From the NCBI RefSeq assembly GCF_048537545.1, contig NZ_CP183218.1: DNA of 64,000 nt. One strand, given 5' to 3'. The notes under the pieces were generated by a model, which saw nothing but the letters and a program-made list of their open reading frames with translations, was not told the DNA's origin and did not search any database. The position numbers and the translations under genes are program-made. This document shows, piece by piece, positions 37,143 to 46,928 of the stretch. This DNA comes from Chania fonticola_B (GTDB taxonomy: Bacteria; Pseudomonadota; Gammaproteobacteria; Enterobacterales; Enterobacteriaceae). The first letter of the stretch is position 1. Every line of letters starts with the position of its first letter.

Positions 37143-37762
37143 ACAAACGCATACAAACGCTGCTGGCACAGCTGCGCCAGCAGGGTATCAGGGACGAACG
37201 GCTGCTCAAGGCAATCGAGAACGTACCGCGTGAGCGTTTTGTTGATGAAGCTTTAGCACATAAGGCCTATGAAAATACGGCACTGCCTATTGGTTCAGGG
37301 CAGACCATCTCGCAACCTTATATGGTCGCGCGCATGACCGAGCTGCTGAATTTGCAGCCAACCTCGCGGGTGCTTGAGATCGGCACCGGTTCCGGTTATC
37401 AGACTGCGATCCTGGCGCATTTGGTGCAGCATGTCTGCTCCGTAGAGCGAATCAAAGGGTTACAGTGGCAGGCCAAACGCCGTCTCAAACAGCTTGACCT
37501 GCACAATGTCTCGACCCGCCATGGCGACGGTTGGCAAGGCTGGAGTTCGCGTGGACCCTTTGATGCGATCATCGTGACGGCCGCACCACCGGAGATCCCG
37601 CAGGCGTTGATGCAGCAGTTGGACGACGGTGGCATTTTGGTGTTGCCGGTGGGCGAACAGGCCCAGGTACTGCAATGCATTCAGCGGCGGGGCGGTGAGT
37701 TTTCCATTGATGCCGTTGAAGCAGTGCGATTCGTTCCCTTGGTCAAGGGCGAACTGGCTTAG
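37136..37762 (+). CDS. pcm: protein-L-isoaspartate O-methyltransferase
   Basis: The 208-aa protein has the SAM-binding motif VLEIGTGSGYQTAILAHL and the PCMT N-terminal region with GSGQTISQPYMVARM. It repairs isoaspartyl damage in stationary phase. GGGGA precedes its ATG, which overlaps the end of surE, indicating coupled translation. Confidence 0.96.
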   Translation: MVNKRIQTLLAQLRQQGIRDERLLKAIENVPRERFVDEALAHKAYENTALPIGSGQTISQPYMVARMTELLNLQPTSRVLEIGTGSGYQTAILAHLVQHVCSVERIKGLQWQAKRRLKQLDLHNVSTRHGDGWQGWSSRGPFDAIIVTAAPPEIPQALMQQLDDGGILVLPVGEQAQVLQCIQRRGGEFSIDAVEAVRFVPLVKGELA

Positions 37763-37853
37763 CCTGTGCAGATCAAAGTGACGGATAAATAAGTTGAATA
37801 ATATTAATTTTCATTAGAATTGTTCCAGTATGTCGTTGTCTTATGGCGTGATC

Positions 37854-37889
37854 GTGCCAATGTGGCTAGCATTGGCACCACGGTTTTTT
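37854..37889 (+). terminator. terminator between pcm and nlpD
   Basis: GTGCCAATG / CATTGGCAC (9-bp stem, 7-base loop) is followed by a run of six T residues about ten bases on, so nlpD-rpoS is likely transcribed mainly from its own promoters. Confidence 0.7.
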
Positions 37890-38011
37890 AGCTCCCTGGT
37901 GGGTGATCTTCTGGTTTTCAGGGATCGGCCGGGGAAACCTTGTGCTGTAGAACGATAAAGCTCGGCTACGATGTATAAGGTATTTTTTGATATTGCTGTC
38001 ATGGGGGAAGC

Positions 38012-39010
38012 ATGAGCACGGGAAGCCCAATGAGTTCTTTACGCCGAGTTGCGGTGTGTACGATGTTAAGTGTGTGGTTAGTTGGCTGTTCGGATAAAAA
38101 TTCTACCTCGGCACCTATCAGCAGTGTCGGTGGTGGTGGAGCCGCCGCATCGGCTAACTCTGGTGGCGGCAACGCATCACAGGGGCGTATTGTTTACAAC
38201 CGTAGCTATAACTCGATCCCTAAAGGGAGCTATAACGGTGGTAGCACCTATACCGTTAAACGTGGCGACACGCTGTTCTATATTGCCTGGATCACCGGCA
38301 ACGATTTCCGCGATCTGGCCCAACGCAACAATATTCCACAGCCATACAGCCTGGAAGTCGGCCAAACCCTGCAGCTGGGGAGCGGTTCTGCCAACGGCGG
38401 CGGTGGGATGTTAGCTGGCGGTAATGGTACGGTGTCAAAACCGCCTTCTTCCACTCAGATACAAACTGCAACGGTTGATTCTCAATCAACGAACGCGTAT
38501 TCTGATAACTCGAGTAAACAGAATGTAGGTAAAATGTTACCTGCATCAGGAGCCGTAGTGGCAGGCTCAGCCGCAGCTCCTGTTACCGCACCAGCCGCTA
38601 CGCCATCGGCGAGCAGCACCGCCAGCAACAGTGCCCCAGTAAGCACCTGGAAATGGCCAACTGACGGTAAGATCATCGATAACTTCTCCTCATCGGAAGG
38701 TGGGAACAAAGGCATCGATATCTCTGGTTCCCGTGGGCAGCCGATTGTCGCTACCGCCGATGGCCGTGTAGTGTACGCAGGCAACGCTTTACGGGGTTAC
38801 GGTAATCTAATCATCATCAAACACAACGATGATTACTTGAGTGCCTACGCCCATAACGACACCATGCTGGTCCGGGAACAACAAGAAGTGAAGGCGGGGC
38901 AGAAAATAGCAACGATGGGAAGCACCGGAACCAGTTCAGTACGTTTGCATTTCGAGATTCGTTACAAGGGGAAATCCGTAAACCCGCTGCGTTATCTTCC
39001 GCAGCGATAG
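38012..39010 (+). CDS. nlpD: NlpD, activator of amidase AmiC (lipoprotein)
   Basis: The 332-aa protein has a lipobox LVGC near residue 26, a LysM domain (TYTVKRGDTLFYIAWITGND, about residues 76-120), a low-complexity Ser/Ala/Thr linker and a C-terminal LytM/M23 domain (GNKGIDISGSRGQPIVATAD to LHFEIRYKGKSVNPLRYLP). It controls septal peptidoglycan splitting through AmiC. In enterics the main rpoS promoter lies inside this gene; I did not place it. A GGGGGAAG sequence precedes the ATG. Confidence 0.95.
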   Translation: MSTGSPMSSLRRVAVCTMLSVWLVGCSDKNSTSAPISSVGGGGAAASANSGGGNASQGRIVYNRSYNSIPKGSYNGGSTYTVKRGDTLFYIAWITGNDFRDLAQRNNIPQPYSLEVGQTLQLGSGSANGGGGMLAGGNGTVSKPPSSTQIQTATVDSQSTNAYSDNSSKQNVGKMLPASGAVVAGSAAAPVTAPAATPSASSTASNSAPVSTWKWPTDGKIIDNFSSSEGGNKGIDISGSRGQPIVATADGRVVYAGNALRGYGNLIIIKHNDDYLSAYAHNDTMLVREQQEVKAGQKIATMGSTGTSSVRLHFEIRYKGKSVNPLRYLPQR

Positions 39011-39064
39011 ATTGGGCAGAATGCGCTGTATTCTGCTCGCGGTATCACGGGTAGGAGCCGCTTT

Positions 39065-40063
39065 ATGAGCCAAAATACGCTGAAAGTTAACGAGTTACAT
39101 GACGATGCAGATTTCGATGAGAACGCCATGGAGTCTGAGTCATTCGATGAAAAAGCGCAGGTAGAAGAAGAGACCAGCGAGAATGACTTGGCAGAAGACG
39201 AACTGTTGTCTCAAGGTGTTACCCAACGCGTATTGGATGCCACGCAGCTCTATCTGGGCGAAATCGGTTACTCCCCTCTGCTGACTGCAGAGGAAGAAGT
39301 TTATTTTGCGCGGCGTGCACTGCGCGGAGACGTGCCGTCCCGCCGCCGCATGATAGAAAGTAACCTGAGGCTGGTAGTGAAAATTGCCCGTCGTTATAGC
39401 AATCGCGGCCTGGCGCTGCTGGATTTGATCGAAGAGGGTAACCTTGGTCTGATCCGTGCGGTGGAAAAGTTTGACCCAGAGCGCGGTTTCCGTTTTTCCA
39501 CCTATGCGACCTGGTGGATCCGCCAGACGATTGAACGGGCGATCATGAATCAAACCCGGACTATCCGTTTGCCGATCCATATCGTCAAAGAACTGAATGT
39601 TTACTTGCGCACCGCGCGCGAGCTTTCTCACAAACTGGACCATGAACCCAGCGCTGAAGAGATTGCGGAGCAACTCGACAAACCGGTTGATGATGTCAGC
39701 CGTATGCTGCGCCTGAACGAACGTATCACGTCTGTCGATACGCCGTTGGGTGGGGATTCAGAGAAAGCCCTGTTGGACATTCTGACCGACGAGAAAGACA
39801 ACGGGCCTGAAGACACCACGCAAGACGATGATATGAAACAGAGCATCGTCAAATGGCTGTTCGAATTGAACGCCAAACAGCGTGAAGTGTTGGCTCGCCG
39901 TTTCGGCCTGTTAGGCTATGAAGCGGCTACGCTGGAAGATGTTGGCCGTGAGATTGGCCTGACACGTGAGCGTGTTCGTCAGATCCAGGTTGAAGGCTTA
40001 CGCCGCCTGCGTGAAATTCTGCAGATGCAGGGCCTGAGTATTGAGGCACTGTTCCGCGAATAA
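39065..40063 (+). CDS. rpoS: RNA polymerase sigma factor RpoS (sigma-38)
   Basis: The 332-aa protein is a group-2 sigma factor with region 1.2 (TQLYLGEIGYSPLLTAEEEV), region 2 (LALLDLIEEGNLGLIRAVEKF, RFSTYATWWIRQ) and region 4 HTH (EDVGREIGLTRERVRQIQ). Its acidic N-terminus and ending SIEALFRE are typical of enterobacterial RpoS. It is the master regulator of stationary phase and general stress. The frame is intact, so the strain should be RpoS-proficient. Confidence 0.97.
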   Translation: MSQNTLKVNELHDDADFDENAMESESFDEKAQVEEETSENDLAEDELLSQGVTQRVLDATQLYLGEIGYSPLLTAEEEVYFARRALRGDVPSRRRMIESNLRLVVKIARRYSNRGLALLDLIEEGNLGLIRAVEKFDPERGFRFSTYATWWIRQTIERAIMNQTRTIRLPIHIVKELNVYLRTARELSHKLDHEPSAEEIAEQLDKPVDDVSRMLRLNERITSVDTPLGGDSEKALLDILTDEKDNGPEDTTQDDDMKQSIVKWLFELNAKQREVLARRFGLLGYEAATLEDVGREIGLTRERVRQIQVEGLRRLREILQMQGLSIEALFRE

Positions 40064-40086
40064 ACGCGTTATAGACATAAACTAAA

Positions 40087-40121
40087 AACGGTGAGCGTTA
40101 ATGACGCTCACCGTTTTTTTT
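40087..40121. terminator. bidirectional terminator between rpoS and mutS
   Basis: AACGGTGAGCGT / ACGCTCACCGTT (12-bp stem, 5-base loop) ends in a run of Ts on the plus strand, and the A-run before it gives Ts on the minus strand. It serves both convergent genes. Confidence 0.88.
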
Positions 40122-40188
40122 GCCTGCGATTTACTGTGATTGACGGCGATTTACCCTTGTCTAGGGCAGAACGTCGTCGATATCTGAC

Positions 40189-42744
40189 TTACACCAGGCT
40201 TTTCAGCCGGTAGATCCACTCCAACGCCTGGCGTGGCGAAAGAGAATCCGGATCCAGCGTTTCCAACGCTTCAACTGCCGGTGACACCTCTTCGTTCAAC
40301 AGCGTCAACTGAGTCGCATCTACCGTACCCGCCGCCGTCTGACTGGAGAGGCTCTCCAACTCACGCAGCTTCTGGCGTGCACGCTTGATCACATCGCGCG
40401 GCACACCAGCCAACGCCGCCACCGCCAAGCCGTAGCTCTTACTGGCCGCGCCATCTTGTACGCTATGCATAAAGGCAATGGTGTCGCCGTGTTCCAACGC
40501 ATCCAGATGCACGTTAACCACGCCCTCCATTTTCTCCGGCAAGGTGGTCAGCTCAAAGTAATGGGTGGCAAACAGCGTCATGGCCTTGATGCGGCTGGCC
40601 AGGTTTTCTGCACAAGCCCAGGCCAGAGAAAGCCCGTCGTAGGTGGAGGTGCCACGGCCAATCTCATCCATCAACACCAGGCTGTTTTCCGTGGCGTTAT
40701 GTAGGATATTGGCAGTCTCGGTCATTTCCACCATAAAGGTAGAGCGGCCAGAGGCCAGATCGTCTGCCGCGCCCACGCGGGTAAAGATACGATCCACCGG
40801 CCCGATGGTGGCTTTTGCCGCCGGTACATAGCTACCGATATGCGCCAGCAGTACAATCAGAGCCGTTTGTCGCATATAGGTACTTTTACCGCCCATATTC
40901 GGGCCAGTAATGATCAGCATACGGCGCTGTGGTGAAAGGGAAACCGGGTTGGCAATAAAGGGTTCGCTTAGCACCTGCTCCACCACCGGGTGGCGGCCAT
41001 CGACTATACGAATGCCTGGCTGTTCACTGATGGTCGGACAGGCGTAGTTCAGCGTTTCGGCACGTTCTGCCAGGTTGGCCAACACATCCAGCTCGGCCAA
41101 GGCTCCGGCGCTCTGTTGCAGTTGCTCCAGGTGCGGCAACAGCAGATCGAAAAGCTCGTCATACAGCCCTTTTTCGATCGCCAAGGCTTTCCCTTTTGAG
41201 GTCAGTACCTTGTCTTCATACTCTTTCAGCTCGGGAATGATGTAGCGTTCCGCATTCTTCAGCGTTTGGCGGCGCACATAGTGGATCGGCACCAGATGGC
41301 TCTGCCCACGGCTGACCTGAATGTAGTAACCATGCACGCCGTTGAAACCGACCTTCAGCGTATCCAGGCCCAGCTTCTCGCGCTCACGGATCTCCAGGCG
41401 ATCCAGATAGTCGGTAGCACCGTCGGCCAGCGCCCGCCATTCATCCAGCTCTTCGTTATAACCCGGGGCAATCACGCCACCATCACGGACCAGCACCGGT
41501 GGGGATTCCACAATGGCGCGCTCCAGCAGTGCCTGTAATTCGTCAAACTGGCCGACCTGTGACAACAGCTTTTGCATCTGTGGTGCATCAGCGTTTTCCA
41601 GCAGGGCGCGGATATCCGGCAACTGTTGGAAGGCGTGGCGCATGCGGGCCAGATCTCGTGGGCGAGCCGTGCGCAGTGCCAAACGGGCAAGAATACGTTC
41701 CAGATCGCCCACCTGGCGCAGTGGCTGCTGCAACTCGCTGCTCAATGGCTGCAATGCGGCGATAGCTTGCTGACGGTTGTTCAGCACCTGGACGTCGCGA
41801 GTTGGCATATGCAACCAGCGCTTGAGCATACGGCTACCCATGGGGGTAACGGTACGATCGAGGATGGCGGCCAAGGTATTTTCACTGCCGCCGGACAGGC
41901 TTTGGGTGATCTCCAGGTTACGGCGAGTGGCCGCATCCATGATGATGCCGTCCTGCTGGCGCTCCATGGTGAGGCCACGGATATGCGGCAGCGAGGTACG
42001 CTGGGTATCTTTGACATATTGCAGCAGGCAGCCCGCCGCGCGCAGCGCCTGATGGGCCTGCTCGACGCCAAAGCCGGTCAGATCGCGGGTGCCGAACTGC
42101 AGGTTCAACTGCTGGCGTGCGGTGTCCAGCTCAAATTCCCACATTGGGCGGCGGCGCAGGCCGTGGCGCTGTTCGATCAGCGCCATTTGCTCGAAGTTTT
42201 CCGGGTACAGCAGTTCTGCCGGGTGGGTCCGTTGCAGCTCGGCCGCCATGGTTTCAAGATCTTCTGGCTGGGCGACGCGGAAGCGGCCGGAGCTGAGATC
42301 CAAGGTGGCATAGCCAAAGCCGCGACCATCCTGCCAGATGGCGGCCAGCAGATTGTCCTGGCGCTCTTGCAGCAGGGCTTCATCGGTGATGGTGCCAGGG
42401 GTAACGATGCGCACCACTTTACGCTCGACCGGGCCTTTGCTGGTGGCCGGATCGCCAATCTGCTCACAGATCGCGGCCGATTCCCCAAGCTGTACCAGCT
42501 TGGCAAGATAGTTCTCCACTGCATGGTGAGGTACGCCCGCCATTGGGATCGGCTCCCCAGCCGAGGCTCCGCGTTTGGTCAGCGAGATATCCAGCAACTG
42601 AGAGGCGCGTTTGGCATCGTCATAGAACAGCTCGTAGAAATCCCCCATCCGGTAGAACAGCAAGATCTCGGGATGCTGCGCCTTAAGGCGCAGGTATTGC
42701 TGCATCATTGGGGTGTGCGAATCGAGTTTTTCGGTGCTTGTCAT
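40189..42744 (-). CDS. mutS: DNA mismatch repair protein MutS
   Basis: The 851-aa protein has the mismatch-binding Phe-x-Glu in RMGDFYELFYDDA near residue 38, the Walker A GPNMGGKSTYMRQ and Walker B LVLMDEIGRGTSTYDG. Length matches the family (about 853). It binds mismatches and recruits MutL. The gene is intact, but its first 44 bases and the promoter DNA lie in a sequence that is duplicated at the far end of the adjoining island, so its 5' end is probably island-supplied. Confidence 0.97.
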   Translation of the reverse strand: MTSTEKLDSHTPMMQQYLRLKAQHPEILLFYRMGDFYELFYDDAKRASQLLDISLTKRGASAGEPIPMAGVPHHAVENYLAKLVQLGESAAICEQIGDPATSKGPVERKVVRIVTPGTITDEALLQERQDNLLAAIWQDGRGFGYATLDLSSGRFRVAQPEDLETMAAELQRTHPAELLYPENFEQMALIEQRHGLRRRPMWEFELDTARQQLNLQFGTRDLTGFGVEQAHQALRAAGCLLQYVKDTQRTSLPHIRGLTMERQQDGIIMDAATRRNLEITQSLSGGSENTLAAILDRTVTPMGSRMLKRWLHMPTRDVQVLNNRQQAIAALQPLSSELQQPLRQVGDLERILARLALRTARPRDLARMRHAFQQLPDIRALLENADAPQMQKLLSQVGQFDELQALLERAIVESPPVLVRDGGVIAPGYNEELDEWRALADGATDYLDRLEIREREKLGLDTLKVGFNGVHGYYIQVSRGQSHLVPIHYVRRQTLKNAERYIIPELKEYEDKVLTSKGKALAIEKGLYDELFDLLLPHLEQLQQSAGALAELDVLANLAERAETLNYACPTISEQPGIRIVDGRHPVVEQVLSEPFIANPVSLSPQRRMLIITGPNMGGKSTYMRQTALIVLLAHIGSYVPAAKATIGPVDRIFTRVGAADDLASGRSTFMVEMTETANILHNATENSLVLMDEIGRGTSTYDGLSLAWACAENLASRIKAMTLFATHYFELTTLPEKMEGVVNVHLDALEHGDTIAFMHSVQDGAASKSYGLAVAALAGVPRDVIKRARQKLRELESLSSQTAAGTVDATQLTLLNEEVSPAVEALETLDPDSLSPRQALEWIYRLKSLV

Positions 42745-42813
42745 AACGTTACCGTTTCCAATCCATTGAATTCAAAGTTGATTGTGATTTTCGTTGTCAT
42801 CATTAGGTATCAC
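42701..42813. repeat. left attachment-site repeat (mutS start region)
   Basis: This 113-base segment covers the first 44 bases of mutS and its upstream DNA. It matches 59651-59763 at 103 of 113 positions without gaps, including identical runs of 23 bases (42701-42723) and 33 bases (42740-42772). With the integrase 170 bases away it is read as the integrase-proximal att site. Confidence 0.82.
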
Positions 42814-42850
42814 TCAGTCTCATTGAAAACCACTAAATCCCACTTGTAAG

Positions 42851-42920
42851 TGTAGGTTAAAGTGTAGGTTGTTATGTAGGCTATGGTATAATTAAACCAC
42901 TAAAACGGATAACCTACACT
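42851..42920. repeat. arm-type repeats next to the integrase
   Basis: Copies of TGTAGGTT/TGTAGGCT occur at about 42851, 42863 and 42875, and an inverted copy AACCTACACT at 42911-42920. A similar GTGTAGGCT is at 59581 near the other end. Such short repeats beside an att core are typical arm sites for a tyrosine integrase. Confidence 0.5.
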
Positions 42921-42984
42921 TGCTGAACTAAAAATGGATATCAGCCTAAGTAAATCAATCAGTTGGTCATACAACGGAGCATAT

Positions 42985-44265
42985 ATGACAGGCAAACAAG
43001 CTGGCAAACCATTGTCATCAAAAGCGATAGAGACGATGAAGCCAACGGACAAAAACAAGGCTGATACCGGTGAAAATCGAGGCTTGCGCGTTGCTTGCGG
43101 CGCTACTGGCATTAAGACCTTTTTCTACCGCTATATTAGCCCAGTGACCAATAAGCTGTCACAGGTAAAAATTGGAAGCTTCCCGCAAACTACGCTTGCA
43201 ATGGCCCGGATGAGGTTGCAAGAGCTAAAGCAAATTAGAAATGCAGGGCGCTGTCCTGCCACTGAGCTGAAAGAAGAGAAACAAAAGCGCTTGGAGGAAA
43301 GTCAAAAACCCAAAGCAGCTGTGCTAACAGTACATGGATTAGTCGAACTCTATCTGACAGAACGGATCGAGGATCGTAAAAGTGCTGATGGCAAAATCAT
43401 TCCAGGAGCACGAAAAAAGAAAGGGCAGATGGAAGTACGTCGCACATTACAGAATGATGCTGTTGCCAAACTAGGGAAGCGCGTTGCCGCTGAGGTAACC
43501 CGTAAAGATATTATCGACTTGATTAATGGTGTGATTGAACGCGGGGCTAAGGTTCAGGCGGGTAATCTGTTACGTGAACTCTCATCTGCGTATGAGTTTG
43601 CTATCGGTTTAGGCCGCTTTGATGACAGTTTTGCCAATCCCGCGTTATTGGCGAAATCGAGTCTACGGCAGACTAACATCAAACTGACCTGTGAGCGTGG
43701 AACTCGCATCTTGAGCGAAAAAGAGCTGACCAAGTTTCTGCATTGGCTTCCAGGTTCAGCTTTTACACCTACCATCAAGAATGTGCTTCGCTTAACTTTA
43801 TGGACAGGTTGTCGCACTGGTGAAGTATGTAATATGGCTTGGGACGATGTTGATCTCGATAAGGGTACCATTCACCTCAGGGAGACTAAGACCGGTATAG
43901 AACGTTACGTTCAGCTTTCGACACAGGCGATCGAGTTTCTCAAAGTGTTACGTCTAACCTCCGACAAATATTTGTTCCCCTCCCAGGCTACCAAACTCCC
44001 GATCCAACAAAAATATTTAACTGAAAACGCATGGCGTCTGCGTGAGGCTGATCAAATGTTGGATATTCCTCACTGGACGCCCCATGATTTACGCAGGACA
44101 GTACGGACAGGGCTTTCACGTTTGCAGTGTCCTAACGAGGTGGCTGAAGCTGTGCTGGGACATACGCGTGGCGGTGTTGAAGGGATCTATAACCTGTATA
44201 AGTATGATGCTGAGTGCAAGAAGTGGTTGCAAGCGTGGGCGGATTACTTGGATGGTTTATCATAG
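42985..44265 (+). CDS. tyrosine site-specific integrase of the island
   Basis: The protein is 426 aa from ATG 42985. It has the N-terminal DUF4102-like part (FFYRYISPVTNKLSQVKIGS), a SAM-like core-binding domain and a C-terminal catalytic domain with Arg in TGCRTGEV, H-x-x-R in TPHDLRRTVRTGL, His in LGHTRGG and the Tyr in IYNLYKYD. I chose 42985 because GGAG lies 6 bases before it and the broken copy at 59859 begins at the same place. It probably catalyses integration at mutS. Confidence 0.92.
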   Translation: MTGKQAGKPLSSKAIETMKPTDKNKADTGENRGLRVACGATGIKTFFYRYISPVTNKLSQVKIGSFPQTTLAMARMRLQELKQIRNAGRCPATELKEEKQKRLEESQKPKAAVLTVHGLVELYLTERIEDRKSADGKIIPGARKKKGQMEVRRTLQNDAVAKLGKRVAAEVTRKDIIDLINGVIERGAKVQAGNLLRELSSAYEFAIGLGRFDDSFANPALLAKSSLRQTNIKLTCERGTRILSEKELTKFLHWLPGSAFTPTIKNVLRLTLWTGCRTGEVCNMAWDDVDLDKGTIHLRETKTGIERYVQLSTQAIEFLKVLRLTSDKYLFPSQATKLPIQQKYLTENAWRLREADQMLDIPHWTPHDLRRTVRTGLSRLQCPNEVAEAVLGHTRGGVEGIYNLYKYDAECKKWLQAWADYLDGLS

Positions 44266-44718
44266 ATGCTGCGCTGACAGGCCGTAGGCCGCCCTACTTT
44301 AACTGATTTTCGCTTCGTGGGTAACAGGCGGGGGATATCTGGTAGGGCTGAGTCGGAAAGATCCTCAAGTTCGAGGCCATATACCAGAGCGAAGGTAAGG
44401 AACGCCACCACACCGCCGCCGAAGACGGATAGTCAGAATTTGATCTAGATAACGCTATTGGGGAAATTCCTGCTGAAAAGATGTTAATGCATAGGTTACA
44501 TCTTGTGTCCCTATCGTTTCAGGAGTTAGATTTACTTAATGAACTCTAAATAGCTGTGCCTAATACCACTACACCTGCCGTTTACTGTCATGTGGCATGT
44601 TGCGTAAGGACAACACATTGTAGGCCAGATACAGCCGGGTCAGGCGAAGAAAACGGCCAATCGCCTTACCCTGCAAGGGCTAACCGAAAGTGGAACACTA
44701 TTCCGCGCAGCTATTTAG
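44266..44718. other. non-coding stretch after the integrase
   Basis: About 450 bases with only short frames. I see no convincing gene, domain or hairpin. A 75-codon frame at 44556-44783 is out of frame with the integrase relic that follows and has no recognisable protein character. Confidence 0.5.
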
Positions 44719-45008
44719 AGCATTACAGGGAACTATCGTTATGTTTTTCCGGGGCGGAACGAGCCGAACAAGCCTATGAGTGAAGCAAGTATAAATCAGG
44801 TCATCAACGCATTGGTTAAAGCGGTAAGGTTACTGGACATGGTTTTAGGCTTAACCTGTCGACAATATTGAATGAACAAGGATATTTGACAGTATGGATC
44901 GAAATGCAGTTAGCACATACCGACAAGAACAAGATTAGAGGTACGTTTAACCATGCTCAGTATCTGGATGACTGTAGATCAATGATGCAATGGTATGCGG
45001 ACCAGTAG
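44719..45008 (+). pseudogene. P4-type integrase, C-terminal remnant (frameshifted)
   Basis: Reading across two frames gives ITGNYRYVFPGRNEPNKPMS, then after a frameshift near 44826 TGHGFRLNLSTILNEQGY and IEMQLAHTDKNKIRGTFNHA, ending in MMQWYADQ before a TAG at 45006. This is the C-terminal catalytic end of a P4-family integrase different from the one at 42985. The active-site R-H-T of GHGFRHT has become RLNL, so it is dead. It records an earlier mobile element at this site. Confidence 0.8.
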
Positions 45009-45039
45009 GGGTTATAGTTAATAAATTGGAAAGGACGGC

Positions 45040-46044
45040 ATGACTAAACCATTTGCAATAATAATGAGCTGGGATGATGCTATATGGGAAGAATTTATAC
45101 ATGATTGGCTGATTGAGTGCCATTGTGGGGAGTACGTTGCTCATGAAAGGCTTGGTGGTGCAGGAGATAAGGGGAGAGATGTTGTCGGATTTGTAACGGA
45201 CCCGCATCATGATGATTATATTTGGCATAATTACCAATGTAAGTTTTATTCCAGTGTGCTTAACTTTTCTGAAGTAGCAAGCGAATTCGGTAAGCTTATA
45301 TATTTCACGATGAATGGTTTTTTCCCAGTACCTGAAAAATATTATTTCGTGAGTCCTTTAGATCTTTCTACTTCATTTTCTGAGTTATTAAGAAATCCAA
45401 TCTCTTTAAAGGAAAAAATACTGAGCTCATGGGATAAAACAATTAGCCGTAAAATCACCTCAACGAATGAAATAAAGCTTGATGATAATTTAATCAAATA
45501 TATCGAAAGTTTTAATTTTAATATATTCTATTCTCTTCCGCTATCAGGAATTTTAAATGAAATAGCAAAAACACCATTGTACTTTAAATATTTCAATCAA
45601 ATGTTCCATGCTCGTCAATTCCCTCCAGCTACCCCTGATTATGACCCGAAAGTAGAATCTGTATATGTTGGGCAATTACTAGATATATATTCTGAAGTTT
45701 CATCTGTTGGCAAAATGGATTTAGGGAATTTAATTACTCCTTACAATAGACATTTCAGTGGGTGCAGGAATGATTTTTATTTTGCATCTTCCTTAAGTCG
45801 TTATATAAGAGATTCTTTTGTTGAAGATAATTTCAAAGTATTGAAAAGCTATATTAGCTCATCAATTGAAAGTGTATTGTACAAAACTTATAATAACTCA
45901 TTTGAAAGATGCAATGATATTCTAAGCCATGCCTCCTTAACTAATATTTCGCACCCGATTTTATCCAAAATATGTGAAGTTCCAGATAAGAAAGGAATCT
46001 GTCATCATATGATTAATGATGGAGAGTTACAATGGAAGATTTAA
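45040..46044 (+). CDS. ABC-three-component (ABC-3C) system protein with Mrr-like nuclease domain
   Basis: The 334-aa protein starts with a PD-(D/E)XK-like nuclease region: Glu17/Glu18 in WEEFIHDWL, Asp47 in GDKGRDVVGF and Gln66-x-Lys68 in NYQCKFY. The pattern GGAGDKGRDV ... YQCK and the following GKLIYFTMNGFFPVPEKYYF are typical of the effector-plus-CTD component of ABC-3C conflict systems. It is AT-rich and overlaps the next gene by 13 bases. In complete systems it works with a middle component and an ABC ATPase; the ATPase is missing here, so activity is doubtful. Confidence 0.7.
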   Translation: MTKPFAIIMSWDDAIWEEFIHDWLIECHCGEYVAHERLGGAGDKGRDVVGFVTDPHHDDYIWHNYQCKFYSSVLNFSEVASEFGKLIYFTMNGFFPVPEKYYFVSPLDLSTSFSELLRNPISLKEKILSSWDKTISRKITSTNEIKLDDNLIKYIESFNFNIFYSLPLSGILNEIAKTPLYFKYFNQMFHARQFPPATPDYDPKVESVYVGQLLDIYSEVSSVGKMDLGNLITPYNRHFSGCRNDFYFASSLSRYIRDSFVEDNFKVLKSYISSSIESVLYKTYNNSFERCNDILSHASLTNISHPILSKICEVPDKKGICHHMINDGELQWKI

Positions 46045-46484
46045 AAGTTAGGTTATATAATTCTCGCGTTGAAATATCATTGAGGCTTGCCAAAATCCTT
46101 ATGGTATTTAACCCTACAGGTTTAACTATTGAAAAATTAATATGTATAGATTTTCTTGTTCTCAATTTAGGTGATTTTATTCCTGAACAGAATAGCTTGC
46201 ATCCTGCTATTCCTAGACGAGATAGTCAGTTAGCAATAACAAGGAAAACATTCACAGATGCTCTTATCTTAATGAAAAATTACAGAATAGTCGGAGAAAA
46301 TTATACCCGACATGGCATTTTATTTACAGTCACAGACAAGACATTTTCATTCACAAATGCGGTTCAGAATGAGTACCTTATGAAAATGGATCATAATATA
46401 CATATTGCAGGTCGTGACGCAGATTTAGTGGTAGTGGTTGATTGTCAGATACGAACCGATGATCTTATCGTGCATCTCTTCTGA
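46032..46484 (+). pseudogene. ABC-3C middle component, truncated by an IS1-family element
   Basis: About 126 native residues (to 46409) are followed by 24 residues read from the insertion element. The native part has an HTH-like, helical N-terminus (RVEISLRLAKILMVFNPTGL) and overlaps the upstream gene, the position of the small middle component in ABC-3C loci. The end of the gene and the expected ATPase gene are absent on the other side of the element. Assignment rests on position and size more than on motifs. Confidence 0.6.
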
Positions 46485-46928
46485 CTTTGAGAAGCAGATG
46501 GTTTTGCGGGCAAGGCGTTTGATGTGAGTTCTCAGATTCAGATTATGTCGTTCTATCCGCTGAGTATATTTCTTGCTGATAACATGGCTGGTTGAGGCCA
46601 GCAGCGTCTGATAGACCGGCCATGCATCGGTCATGTAGAAGGCAATGTTAAACCGACTCAGTAAAGCCAGAAGACGCTGCAATGTCAGAGCGTTACGTGG
46701 GCCAAATGCATGGGCGAGAACACGTTTGCGGATACGGTCATAGGCATAAAACAGCCAGCGCGGATTGTCTTTACAGCGGACATACGACCACTGCTCATCG
46801 GCTTCACAGCAGATAACGACTTCTGCCCCTGGCTCAACGTTTTGCGCTACCTGATGCGGGGCAAGTTTTTTAGATGACGGAGAACGGTGTTGAGGCTTAT
46901 CTTCAATACCCTTGCGGTATCGCGGCAT
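46425..46928 (-). CDS. insB: IS1-family InsB (transposase C-terminal part)
   Basis: The 167-aa frame has the IS1 DDE elements: first Asp in CCEADEQWSYV, second in YMTDAWPVYQ and the Glu/His region near CFSKSEEMHDKIIGSYL. It overlaps insA by 82 bases in another frame, as needed for the InsAB' fusion. Both frames are open, so the element may be active. Confidence 0.9.
   Translation of the reverse strand: MPRYRKGIEDKPQHRSPSSKKLAPHQVAQNVEPGAEVVICCEADEQWSYVRCKDNPRWLFYAYDRIRKRVLAHAFGPRNALTLQRLLALLSRFNIAFYMTDAWPVYQTLLASTSHVISKKYTQRIERHNLNLRTHIKRLARKTICFSKSEEMHDKIIGSYLTINHYH

Noticed and set aside
41572..42849. 425-codon plus-strand frame opposite mutS
   Set aside because: It is antisense to intact mutS and its peptide shows only mirrored codon bias.
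42745..42984. tRNA or tmRNA gene as integration site
   Set aside because: No cloverleaf or conserved tRNA 3' end is visible; the duplicated target is the mutS start.
44556..44783. 75-codon frame before the P4 integrase relic
   Set aside because: It is in a different frame from the recognisable integrase sequence and has no protein-like pattern.
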